DNA of 64,000 nucleotides from NCBI RefSeq assembly GCF_028389875.1, contig NC_084674.1, positions 14,603,501-14,667,500 on the forward strand. The letters run 5' to 3'. The DNA comes from Rhea pennata (taxonomy: Eukaryota; Chordata; Aves; Rheiformes; Rheidae). The notes under the pieces are model-generated. The model had not been told where the DNA came from. It did no database searches and saw only the letters and a list, made by a program, of their open reading frames with translations. Position numbers and translations under genes: made by a program. The number at the start of each line of letters is the position of its first letter. Within the stretch, counting starts at the first letter, position 1. Below, in pieces: positions 48,310 to 59,788 of the stretch.

Positions 48310-49367
48310 TTAAATCTCTATGTAAAAATTTGTATTTAGATTCATTTTTTTAGTACTTTAAAACCATATGGGACTTGATAGCACATAATGCCTAAAGAGT
48401 TTGCCAGTACAGATGTATTTAAAACACATGCATTATTTTCTTGATTTTTCCAACAGTAAGATTTAGCAATACTTAGGCTTTTCAAATCCAAGTATTTAAG
48501 CTAGATGACCACATAGGAATATTTGACTGCGTTCTGTCTTCTCTTCATCTTTCTGCCACAGTGAACCAACCATCTTGATGTCAGAAGCTGTTCTGGGTTA
48601 AGATATGGTGGGATAGCAGAATGAAGGACAAAATGTATGGATTTGCTGAGAGTGGAAAATCAAAATTTTAGGAGAGGAAAGTCAACCTTGATAATTCTAA
48701 TTTATTTCTTCTTAGAAGTGAATAAGGTAAACTTTTTTTGAGACTGGCAGGTTATCTTGAGAATTTGTTTCCTTAGTAGGCTGGATCTTTTTAAAAGATT
48801 TTTGTTTTGCTCATTGTTATCTGGCACAGCTTTCCCTACTTAAATGGTTGCAAGTGAGAAAGCTCCAGATTGCTTGCAGAGAGGGGCAAGTACTGTTAAG
48901 CAGTGTTTATCCAAGTATCCTTCAAGTGGACCAGGGGGTGTATGTGCAGCTCTGTATATTTTTGACATGTTTCAAATGGAGCTTTGGCTGCAAATATGAT
49001 GGCTGTACTTACGGACAGTAACCAGGAGCATAAAAATTCCCTGGCAGCTGAAGTTCTACATCTGTGAATGCATCTGCCCATGTCTCAATCTCAACCATGT
49101 GGCTCATCAGTGTATACTAAGCACTGGACCTTCTTATCTTTGCTGCTGATTGTGTTAGTGTTTAAGCAGTGGGAGTAGTTTTCATCCTCTCGTTGGACCA
49201 GCACTAGAAAGAGATTCTCAGATAAAGACATCTTCTAAAAGCACCGAGTATGGTAGTAACATCCCAGTTTGCATGCTCACCTCAGGGAGGTGGGAGTAAC
49301 AGTGCTTAGCAGTGAAGAAACCAATCCACAACCTTTAACACAGTCTAAAGGGCAGTGAAGCTGAGAC

Positions 49368-49387
49368 TTTTTTTTTTTTTTTTTTTT
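49368..49387 (+). repeat. Poly-T tract (20)
   Basis: Twenty consecutive T in IL17RD intron 1, followed by ggactcgata. Confidence 0.9.
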
Positions 49388-49951
49388 GGACTCGATAGGA
49401 AACCAGCTTATGCAGCTTGTACATCAGCTTTGTAAAATGAGGAAGGGGAGGAATACTTGATTACCTTCTTGGGGAACATTTATAGGGAAAAATAATTTTA
49501 TTAGCCTAGTTGATACACAGGAATTCTTTTAAGCAAGCAGTATTTTTAATCATCATGTTTGCTGACGTAATGGCCATTGTATTTTAGTTATTTGATTTTT
49601 ATTTTTAGTCCAGATTTAAAAAAAAAAAATTCTGTGACCGCAACAGCCTGTTCTAAAACTGCAGTAATCTGTTTCTCGCTTCTGATGAGGGGGTTGTATA
49701 TTTGGATTCTGTAGATTGGCTGTATACAAAGTAAACATGGCACTTCTTGGTTCGTTATTCCTCCTATTGTATCCCTGATCTTGAACTTAATGCCAAAGGT
49801 ACCGTTTCATTGCTACTGAGCAAATGCCTATCGCATTTGTAGGCATCAATTTTTCATTACTTGAGCCTTTAAGTTAGGTAGCTCAAAAAAAAGGGTAATA
49901 CGTGAAGTGTAATTCAGCAGTAACTTTAGGAAGTGATCACTTGAAATAAAA

Positions 49952-49971
49952 TTTTTTTTTTTTTTTTTTTT
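49952..49971 (+). repeat. Poly-T tract (20)
   Basis: Twenty consecutive T, about 580 bases downstream of the previous tract. Confidence 0.9.
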
Positions 49972-52025
49972 ACTCCCATCTTATTCTGCAAAAACAAGTT
50001 TTAAGTGAGGCATTAAAATAGTGCTGGGGGAATGGTGAAGGATTCTTCAGTGCTGGAGCTTGGAGGATTTGGGTAGGCAGATGATTCATTTTTCCTGAAA
50101 TTAAACTATACTATTTACTAACCTGCATTTTTTTAAAAAATCAAATGAATGAGTACAGTTCTGTTTCTAAATTCCCCAATAAGTTTTTTGTCCAAGATGA
50201 TTGCATTACTTCAGAGGAGTAACTAAGATGGTACAATCCAAAATCCTATCTATTTTTAAAAGTTTTATGAATTCTGTGGCACTCAAAGTACTAAGATGGT
50301 GTTATCCCTACATTACCTGAACACCATATCCCCCCATAATCAACACTCTGCTCTATTTATGTATTGATCATACAAAACCAAAGGACACTAGCTTTCTCTA
50401 CAGTCATGAGCTCCTGTGAGTATGTAGTATTCTCCTTGGTTGTGCCTGTGTGTTTCATTCATGTAAGACTTAAAATGGAATTTATAGGAATACCTACTTC
50501 ATATTTTCCAACAGCAAAGCTCTTAATTTTCAAGGACTTTCTCTCAAAGAATATAAGAAAAGAACTAGGACTGCAGGAGGACGCTGTCTGAACACACATA
50601 CAAAACAGACATGCTATGTCAAATTTTTTACATTCCAGGCTTTATGTAATGTTATACTTTTAACAATTCCTTTAAGCAGCTGTTCTTAATGTTTTGGAAA
50701 GTCACAAATTGAAAAGATTCTGTCCACTAGATGAAGTATCTCCAGTCTCCCTGCTACAGTTTGGTTTATAATAAAAATCTTCAGACCAACAAAGCAGTAG
50801 ACTTCAGATTTGAGTTGTTTCAGTAGAACAGTTATGAACAAAACAAATGATCCATATTTGATGAGTTTTACTTGGAATTATTGTTAGTTTTGGGGGATTT
50901 TTTTTTTGTATTCTAGTATTAGACTAAGAAGTAAAGAGCAATGAGAAAAATAACCATAATTCTTGAATACAATTTTACTGAAGGGTGAAAACCTGTGTAC
51001 AATTTGTTGTTCATTGGACCATGCTGTGTTCTGAGGTGGTGGGATTTTCTTTTCCATTTTTTTTCCAAGCTATCTAAATCACCATTAGAAATTCAGAAAT
51101 TGCAGCCCAGTTTTTCATCCAGTTAGTGATTAAGGGTTTTCCCTGGTATCATTTATTCCATCTTGGCATTCATTTGTGAAATATACTAGAAATAGAATTA
51201 TTTCAGTACTGTAGCCTTGTATTTTTATAGACATCAAATTTCAAGGATACCAGTATTTGATCCATATGTATGTAATTGGAGATCATCAGAATTTTCTGAC
51301 AGAGCTGGTGAACTGGTATATATTGAATGATTATCTGCTGATTTAGAAGGAGCAGCAAATCTTGATGTGCATACGTTCTTGCAAGATACTATTCTTCTAC
51401 TTGCTCTGTAGCCCTGAAGTATTATTCTTCTCTTTGCTTTCCTTCTTTCCCTGATGTTCTCTCCTCTGGAAGCTGCCTCCTTTCTTAATATGCTGTAAGC
51501 AAAATGAATGAAGCAGTGTTTGTATTTTATTTATATATTTTATTTTTCTTTGTTCATCTCCAGTGTTCTCTTGTGCTTCTCTGTCACTTCTTGCAACCTT
51601 TTATTGTTTGTGTTCTAATTTTCTCTTAAAATCCTCAGGAGACTAAGCCTGTGCCTCTTGCCCTCTGTGTATTTGCACATAAACAAATGATCAGTGAAAT
51701 TGGTGGAGATGCTTTGTTTCCTAGATACCCTAATTTAAAGTACTTGATTAAAGGCTAAAATTTGGTGTTTATGCACCGAATGCTAATTTCTCTCAATGTG
51801 AGAGAAATTAATAGGCTTATTTAAGTTCTGAATAGCTTCCCATGATAAGAAGAAATATATTTTTCCTTTTTAACTTGAGTGGAATCATTAACGAGCTTGT
51901 TCATTTTATAGTATGCTATGTTGTATGTTAAGCAGTAAGCATGCATCGCAAGCTTGATTTAATTTCTTCTCTTTCATTATTCCGGGAGTTAGTTATTCTA
52001 TTCATTTTTTATTCATAGTGCGAGG

Positions 52026-52229
52026 CAGTGTTTCTCAAATTGATTTGTCCTGGGCCCCTCTGAAAACAGCTCTACCGTTTGCACCCCATCCCGTCCTAGT
52101 CATGATCACTATTCATGCACACGTCTCAGCACTGCTTATTCTCCTCTCCCCAAACACCTCGTCTTTTCCCCCTGGCTCTCCTGCCAGGGGTCGTGCCCCG
52201 AAGTTAGGGGAGCACTGGTTTAACTACTG
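52026..52229. mobile_element. Possible hAT-type DNA transposon relic (non-autonomous)
   Basis: The left end cagtgtttctcaaattg is the kind of terminal inverted repeat seen in Charlie/MER-like hAT elements. The right end ggtttaactactg is a plausible degenerate partner (consensus ends 'tttgagaaacactg'). The interior is markedly more GC-rich than its surroundings and contains a 'gggcccctctgaaaacagctctacc' type phrase familiar from such elements. No clear 8-base target duplication was found, so the call is tentative. Confidence 0.35.
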
Positions 52230-54112
52230 AATCTTGGCTTCTGTCCAAGTATCCTTAAACTAACATATTTAAATAACATTAATGGGGATTGTGCGTTGTT
52301 TGAAAATATTTATTCTCTTGTTTTTTCCTTTTTCAGTAAGGCTTTTAATTTACTAATACTCTTTCTTCACACAAGGTAGAAAAAAGTAACTGTGACAAGG
52401 CAGACTATGGAAAACTCTTGAAGTCAACTTGCAAATTACATGAAAGAAATAGAGCTTGTACCCTTTTTCTGTCATGCTTGGCTGCATTGAATTCCTAGGC
52501 TTGACTGAGAGATTTACGATTTTCACAGTAGGAGGCAGACTGTATAGATTAAACTTGCTTTTATTGTTGTTAAATTGTGGCTTTAAGAGATGTGTGTTCC
52601 TTAAATTAAACCAGTTGGCATATATTCAGTATCAAGCCATACTGTGTACTGAAGAGTCTTGGTGTAAATACTGTTTGTAGCCTCCAATCATTTCTTACCT
52701 CTCTTTACTGGATTGACTAATAAAATGTAACCTAATCTTTCACATTGCATTTCTTTTAAGTAGAGACTAAAACAACCATAAATGAAACATAAGATAAAGG
52801 CATTTTCTGCTGTATTTTGTGGATTTTTTCTTTTATAGGTCTGAATATACATTGCAATTGGTAATATTCCCTCAGCATGTTTTACCCCTCAATGTCCTAA
52901 AGGACCCCCGTGAAGTTAGATGGCATACAAGTATACCTGCATACTTTTAGGGACCGCCTCATCTCCTGGTAGGATTTAAGTCAGCGGCTATTCTAGCCAA
53001 TTCCCTTTCATGATAAGAGGAACACAAGAAAACTGTATCTAGTTGAAATAGCAGAAGAATTTGTTCAGACTGAATGTAATTTCCTATGTAAGTTAACCAT
53101 AAAACCATGGGTAATATAATGATTACGTGGAAATTACATATTTAATGATTTCAATAGGTCAGAACAGTTATATTTATACTTAAAGGAAGTAGGAGACCCT
53201 GAAGTCTGGGTTAGGGAAATAAATATTACATGATTTTTTTAAGGGACTGTCTTGTTTTCCAGATTCCTACTGCAGGAACCTTTTCTAAATTATGCTTGGA
53301 CTATAGCTCAGGAGGGAAACTGTGCTATCTGTACAGCTTTGGCTTTGTGTTTTCTACTACTTAGAAGGTTTTGACTGTCAGTTAAGTTAGCTAGTACTTT
53401 CTAAAAAAAGGCTAGTGTGAATGCTTCATAACATTTACTCCAGGTGACAGGACTTAAGCTAAGGGGAATAGCTGTATTCTAGGAGATGGAGAAAGAACGT
53501 GCAAAAGTTTCTGTCCAACAGTTCTTAAAGGGAAGTGTGCTGTGACCCCCTCAGGTCACCGGGCATCTACTCCCTGGAAGGCTGAACAGCTCCGCAAAAC
53601 TCCCAAGTGTTGTGGTCACATGAAACAAAGGTTCTTCTAGTTCAGCCTGCTTGATCTATCAGAGAACCGGATACTCTGCCTCAAAGGGACAGTTGTGTGT
53701 AAGCAATTTGCCAACGCCTGGAGACTGACCATTGAATTTCCACAAGTAACGTAGAAGAAAGAGGGATCTTTGGGCATGACTGACTGCTCCTGAAGGGAAT
53801 GTGTTAGGGAAGAACCAGCTAGCTATCCTGTATATCAAGTGAGTAAACGTGTGTGATCTGCTGAACTGAGCAACAGACTTCAAGTATGAAGAATATGATG
53901 AAGTTTGTAAAGATGGTGTAATCCAAATATTATTGATAACTTTTAAAATTGAGTTTTGATATCAGACTCCTATTTTGTTTTGTTAAATTCATTCCCATGT
54001 ATATTTTGGGCCTCTTGCTATTGGTTATTTCTAAACATTTCTATGCAGTGAATGTAATTCCACAGGGGTTTCTGGTTGATCTTTTGAGGAAAATTAAATG
54101 ATTGGCTGTAAC

Positions 54113-54139
54113 TTTTTTTTTTTTTTTTTTTTTTTTTTT
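54113..54139 (+). repeat. Poly-T tract (27)
   Basis: Twenty-seven consecutive T in IL17RD intron 1, followed by aaggagatta. Confidence 0.9.
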
Positions 54140-57100
54140 AAGGAGATTAAATAAGATTATAAGATTGAAAGAAAGGGGGTGTAAAAAGGTTAGGGATAGC
54201 AGTGGATTAGGGAGCATTAAATTAAAGCTGTAGTGACTTGACTTGTGCTTGGTCTTTTGCAAGTTCCCCAGTATGGAAGCCAAGCATTCTTGGGGATGCT
54301 GGGTTTTTAGGGTGGATCTAGAAAATTGCATCCTGTTATCCTTCAGGACAAGTTTTGACAATTTGAGGCAGTACAGGAAAAGAATTAAGAACAGTAATGA
54401 AAAGACTATTTGCTAAATCTAGACCTGATTGGAGGTGGTAATTATACCACTGACTGCAGTGGAATTGTGCATGCTCACATCAAGGCTTCCACAGCAACGC
54501 AACCACCCTGTTTTATGCATTTGTGTGTTATGAGAATGGTATTCCAGATGAGACAGAAGCATTTGGAGACCTTTTTCTAAGCCATGCTGCTTATACTTAA
54601 AGTTGGTACCATCAAGGGCACATCTTTCTGTGAATATTAAGTGTCTTATTAATTTGTTTTGATCTTGATAGTTCCTTTTGGCTTAAGAATAACTGACACA
54701 TGTATTATTTAGTCTTTTTTTCATGTCCAGCTTCTGCTAGTTCCATGCAAGTTCATCTGTGTCTCTCCATCTTTGCAGTAGTTATAGGTATTAGCAGTTA
54801 TAGGTTTCTGATCTGCTGCTTGAACACTTACTGCTCGCTATCTGTGCATGCTTCTAATGTTGTCCTTTCCTACCTCTTTATCGTGTTCTTTGTACCATCA
54901 TTTTTAAAGCATGAGCTGTGGGAAGGAGGTGTAGAGCTTAGAATATATGGTTTTGCAGCACCAGTAAATTAAACAGTCTCTGAATTTAGAGTCTCTGAAC
55001 AGCCTTCACTGGCTAGGAAGGCTGGGTTTGATTTTTAGAGGTTTTTTTAATGCTTAAGAGCAAGCAAAAAAAAATGCAAACAACAGTAATTTACGAGAAG
55101 GAACACAAGATACCAACTTATTAAAAGAAGTTAAAATGAAAATTTCATACTTCAAATTTGAAATAAGCATGGAGAAGCCTATTGCTCCCTGAATTCACTT
55201 GTATTAACCAAACCACTCCAGTCAGAGGTGTTTTTTAAAATGTTATCCCCATAATTTGTGCATGCAGTGCAGGAACATATATTGGCAAATGTCAACAGAC
55301 TTTATAGCTGGAATTGTCAGTTACACCAAGGGAACAGTAATGATAGAGCAAAACCATCCATCCAGGGTTTAGCTTTCATTCTGCAATTGATACACTATAT
55401 GCAGGTTATATAGCATATAAGAGCAGGGATTATGTATTCTCTTGGAAGCAGTCCAAAAGGCAGGCATGTAAGTAGTACAGATGATTCATTTTTTCATTGA
55501 TGACTTTAGAAATAGAAAATATTTTAACTTGGTTGAAGGCATCAAGGAAGCTTTAAATGAAAAGAGCAGATGTCACATATAAAGCCTTTAGTTTACTGAG
55601 CAAAGAGTATGATAAACATTGATTATTCATCTTGAAGTTAGAGTTCAAAAACAATTGTCTCTTCAGTTTGCCTCGTGGGAGCATGAAATTAGGACCATGT
55701 ATGTGTTGATTAATAACATATGAAAGATGAACCATGATTACTGTTTTGGTCTGGTGCACAAGGCTACGCTTGAGGGGTAGTGATTTCCTACCTCCATTAC
55801 CAAATCTCTGTAATTAGTGCTAGCATATATCTCTGTTTCTTAGCAGCAACGTTAAAGTGGCTGCCTGACAGAGCCCATTCACATTCATAAATGGTCTTTA
55901 TTAAATGATAGAGTCATCGCTCAACAAAAGTGAGATACTTGAACACTGAGGTATGTTTTAATATTATTTGTAAACACAAGTTATTCAGAGGGCAATCCTG
56001 AAATCACCAGAGTCAACTCTGATTCTGGCAGGAAGTTTATATAATACAAGAAATAGATGTTACTTTTTGCTTGACTGGGAATATGAAGCACTGTGTGCTT
56101 TAGTTTAAAAGGAACAGAGGAAAAAATCAGCAATAAAAATTAAGCAGGATTTATGTTTCTTTCTGTTGTATTAACTCAGTTATAACCTGTTTTGATGGCA
56201 AGCATTAGTTAAACTTGACTTTTCTTGGAAGCAGGATTAGATCCTGATGTTAAAATTCCTTTTAAGCTTTATTCTGAAAATGGAATCCTAATTTCTTTCC
56301 TTCCTGGCCGGATAATGACTGGGAACAATTGTCATAAATGCACAAGTTGTTACCATCTGTATAGGATAGGTCCTGGAGAAAACATATCATAAAATCACTT
56401 TGTATTTTTTGTTTGTCATCTCTGCCTGTCATTGATAATCAAACTTTTTTAATTTGAAAGGTGAATGTTTATTGGGTGTTTAAATAAAATGAAATGCCTG
56501 CATGTGCCTTGATCACCTCAGTGAGCTGCAGTCAGTTATTCTGCAGGTGATTATGTGTATTAGTCTTTTTCATAATTCCCCTGAGTTAAGATTATGATCC
56601 TGAGAAATCTTAACTATCAAAGTTGTTGATGTGGGTAGAGGAGCATCCCCATCAATTGATCTCTGTGGTCTGAGATATGTCTCTGGTGGAAAAGTCTTTT
56701 TGGCTTGCTTGGTCAGTGTAAGATGCAAGATACGGATCTTTAGCATCTGCAGAGTTCTGCACTTCAGGCTCATATAATGTTGTTACGGAGGAAGAGGAAG
56801 AAGAAAGCTGCTTTTTAACAAATGGTGTTGTTTATAATTTAACCTTTGTGCATCTTTCAGCTTTGATTATCTGTTTAAAGATCAGTGGGCTGTTGTTCTT
56901 CTTCAATAAATAAAAGGTATTTCTTGTCTATATGTTCTCTGTGCATAGAAGTAAGTGGACCAAAGGGTTTTTACTGACAAAGCTCCAGGCAATGGAGACT
57001 TGCTTTCTAGCAAAGTTGAGAGTAAATTGAAAGCTGCATGTAAACTCAACAGATGTTAGTGCTTAATTAACTAAGAATGTAGAACCCTGGGGCCATAACA

Positions 57101-57594
57101 TTCGTATTTATAGTTTTAAAGTAGGATGCTCTAAACAAATTCTTAGCTCTAAGCTAATTAAATAGCACAGCTACTTTATGGCTAAAATACAAGGGAATGT
57201 TTTCTGGAAAAATATATTATTAAGCTCACAAGTAAGTACTTGGAGGTACTTGGTTAGTACCAAAGTTTAACATGATCAAGTCAACTGACTGATTTATACA
57301 TTTCAATTAATATGATAGATATTTTGTTGAACTTTTTAAAGTGACCTTACTTTCCCATTTTGCTATAGCCTTTTCATACCTCATATATACTTGAGAACAA
57401 AGTCTTTCAACCAGTAAGTCTCATGTGCTGCTTAGTTTCAGCAGAGTTTGTCTACCATTGTATTTGCTTTTTGCATCTTTATTATTAATAACTACAGTAT
57501 ATTGATTTGTGCTTCTGCTTGTATATTTTGTGTTGTCACCAAAATCCCAGTAGAAATGCAGTCAAATTAAAAAGGAGCAATGGAAAGTGTTGCT

Positions 57595-57680
57595 ATTTGT
57601 GTATGTGTACATATATACACATATATGCACAGCATATGTGTGTACACACACTGCATATATTTATGTACACACTGCCTATA
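57595..57680 (+). repeat. Interrupted TG/TA simple repeat
   Basis: A block of gtgtatgtgtacatatatacacatatatgc-type alternating purine-pyrimidine, continuing to about 57680. Simple sequence with potential for non-B structure. Confidence 0.75.
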
Positions 57681-59730
57681 AATAATACACATTTTAAATC
57701 TAGAATCTAAAAGATCCAAAAGTCTTAATTCTACTTGAATGAATAAAAATAGTTGTGATAATTTTAAGTGGTATTGGTTGAAATTTGTTTTCTCACTTTC
57801 CTAAAACTTAATTTCTAGGTTATAAAAGGAAGACAAGTAACCATTGACTTAACAGCTTATCTGCCTTTGCTCTCCATTTATGAATGAAAAAGCCTTATTT
57901 GTGAACATTTTTGGTGTGTTTTTTATCAAACACATATTATGACTTTGTTTTGCTGTAGTAGAAGGTTAACTGAGGTTTTAGATAACTTAAGAGAAACAGA
58001 AAATGAGCCAGAACAGATATTAAGAGATAAGTTAAGACTATGAAAAACATTGCAGCCTTCCTGTTTCAGGAAGCCTTTTGATAATAGTTGCCATTCCAAG
58101 AGTGATGTTACTGTCATGAGAATCAGTGTTTTCAGCTTTGTCTAGTGCAAAGTTCTTTTATGCAGATCCTGAAGAGACACTAGACTCAGCAGCCTCCAGA
58201 CGTGTTTAGAGCAATAACATGCTCTTGTCTGTCCTTAATTTCTATGACATTTAGCAAGCATAGCATTGTTTTTTGGTAATACTTGATTATAAAAAGGGGT
58301 ACCTGATGTAACTTAATGGACTTCTACAGTACATGCTTTTACTGGAAAAGTCTTCGGATATAATGCATCTATATGGTTTCTGCTGGAACCTTAGTGTTTT
58401 ATCTGCTCACCTTTAACTATTTGTTGATTTTAGCCACCAATCAACAGGGAGTTTGGAATGGAAATTCCATCTCTGTCATTTGTATGTAAGTTCTTTTCAC
58501 AAGAATTTCTTTAAAATATGCTTATAGTACATGTCAAAATGACTGGGATTTCTAGATGTATTCTTCCATAAATAAATAAAAACAGAAAAGCAACCCAGTG
58601 TATAAACCACATAAATTCTGCAAAAATTATTTCAATGTTTTGAGTCTTATGTCAGACACAGAAACACAAGTTACATATAAATATATCTGCATAAAATAGT
58701 CTCGTGAAGGACTGACATGGGCACATATTGAAACTAGGCGCTGATACAGTCTAACAGCAGTTGATTCCATTATGTGCCAGTGTTCAGGCACGCTAACGAA
58801 CCAGACAATAGGTTTTGTTTCCCAGCAGAAGTACGATTACTTCCGCTTAGGTTAAACTTTGAGCTCCATGTAGCGTTTGTGAGCAGAGGATGAAGTGAGA
58901 CTTAAGAAAGGATAATGTGGTTGTGGGTGAATTCTGAGTGTGCTGAAAATTTGGTGGGTTTGTTTGCCTAGTTGACAACTAGATGAATGGAGTCCTCCAG
59001 GCACCTGTTCTGAGCTCGTTAGTATGTGACGAATCCCAAAGAGCTGGCGAGTGCCCTCTGTTCAGTTCTTTTACTGTTTTCTTCCTATCTTTAATCTTTG
59101 TCCTGAAATGTCCAAGCAAAATGGAGCAACGGTGCTATGGCCACAGTGCTTAAGTAGTGGCATTCCTCCTTCTTGTTTGAATTTCTCATTCTTTGTCAAG
59201 ATGCCTGAGGAACTAGGATCAGCTCTGAAACAGACTGGCATTCTCCTCTGTGCTTATTTGGCAGCTTTCCATTTAGTGGCTTACAAGTGATTCAGTCGGA
59301 GCGTATTTACCTTGTAAGAGCAAGTCTGACTTATCTTTCAACCTTGACTAAAGGTGTATTTTTGTACAGGCACCATTAACCTAGATGGTAGAATCTGAGA
59401 TCTTCCTGTAACTTTCTTTCAAAAATAACTTTGTGATTGACATTGAGCAAATCTGCTGCTTAATTCACAGGTTTCACTTCGTAAAAGGATTATACTTAGA
59501 CTTTGGTTTCTTTGTTTTTGCTTGTGTGTAAATTTATATTCACAAAGTTGACCACAGGTGAGTGCATGCAGGTGAACGCTTTCTGCTCTGCCATGTGCCG
59601 TGTTCAGAGTGTGACTGATGGTGTGTCCAGACAGACGGAAAAAAATCAGAAATCCCATTTACAGAATAAGTCTACATAGGTTCAAAAAAACCTGTTTTAT
59701 TCAAGTTATTTTCCTGATATTTCTCTGCAG

Positions 59731-59788
59731 GGCCTGTCACCAGTCACCAAGAACAATGGACTACTCAATATCACCCTTAAATATGACA
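59731..59788 (+). CDS. IL17RD: IL17RD coding exon 2
   Basis: Bounded by ttctctgcag and a GTAAGT donor. It reads GLSPVTKNNGLLNITLKYD plus one base of the next codon, aligning with human GVGPASRNSGLYNITFKYD. It continues the extracellular region after the signal peptide. NIT at residues 57-59 is an N-glycosylation sequon also present in human. The exon joins exon 1 in phase 0 and exon 3 in phase 1. Confidence 0.95.

Larger units (their letters stand above)
30727..59730 (+). other. IL17RD: IL17RD intron 1
   Basis: A 29-kb first intron running from GTGAGT to ttctctgcag. I found no coding exon in it. It holds the 47-T run, several further T-runs, microsatellites, a MIR-like fragment (46890-46985), a possible hAT transposon relic (52026-52229), two internal near-duplications (36851/37193 and 45216/48214) and a perfect 12-base inverted repeat (51784-51810). 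Long first introns of signalling genes often carry enhancers. The small open frames within it are short and have no domain pattern, so I leave them out. Confidence 0.85.

Noticed and set aside
53525..53625. Opposed GTGACC / GGTCAC words ~90 bases apart, considered as transposon ends
   Set aside because: Only six matching bases and no target-site duplication.
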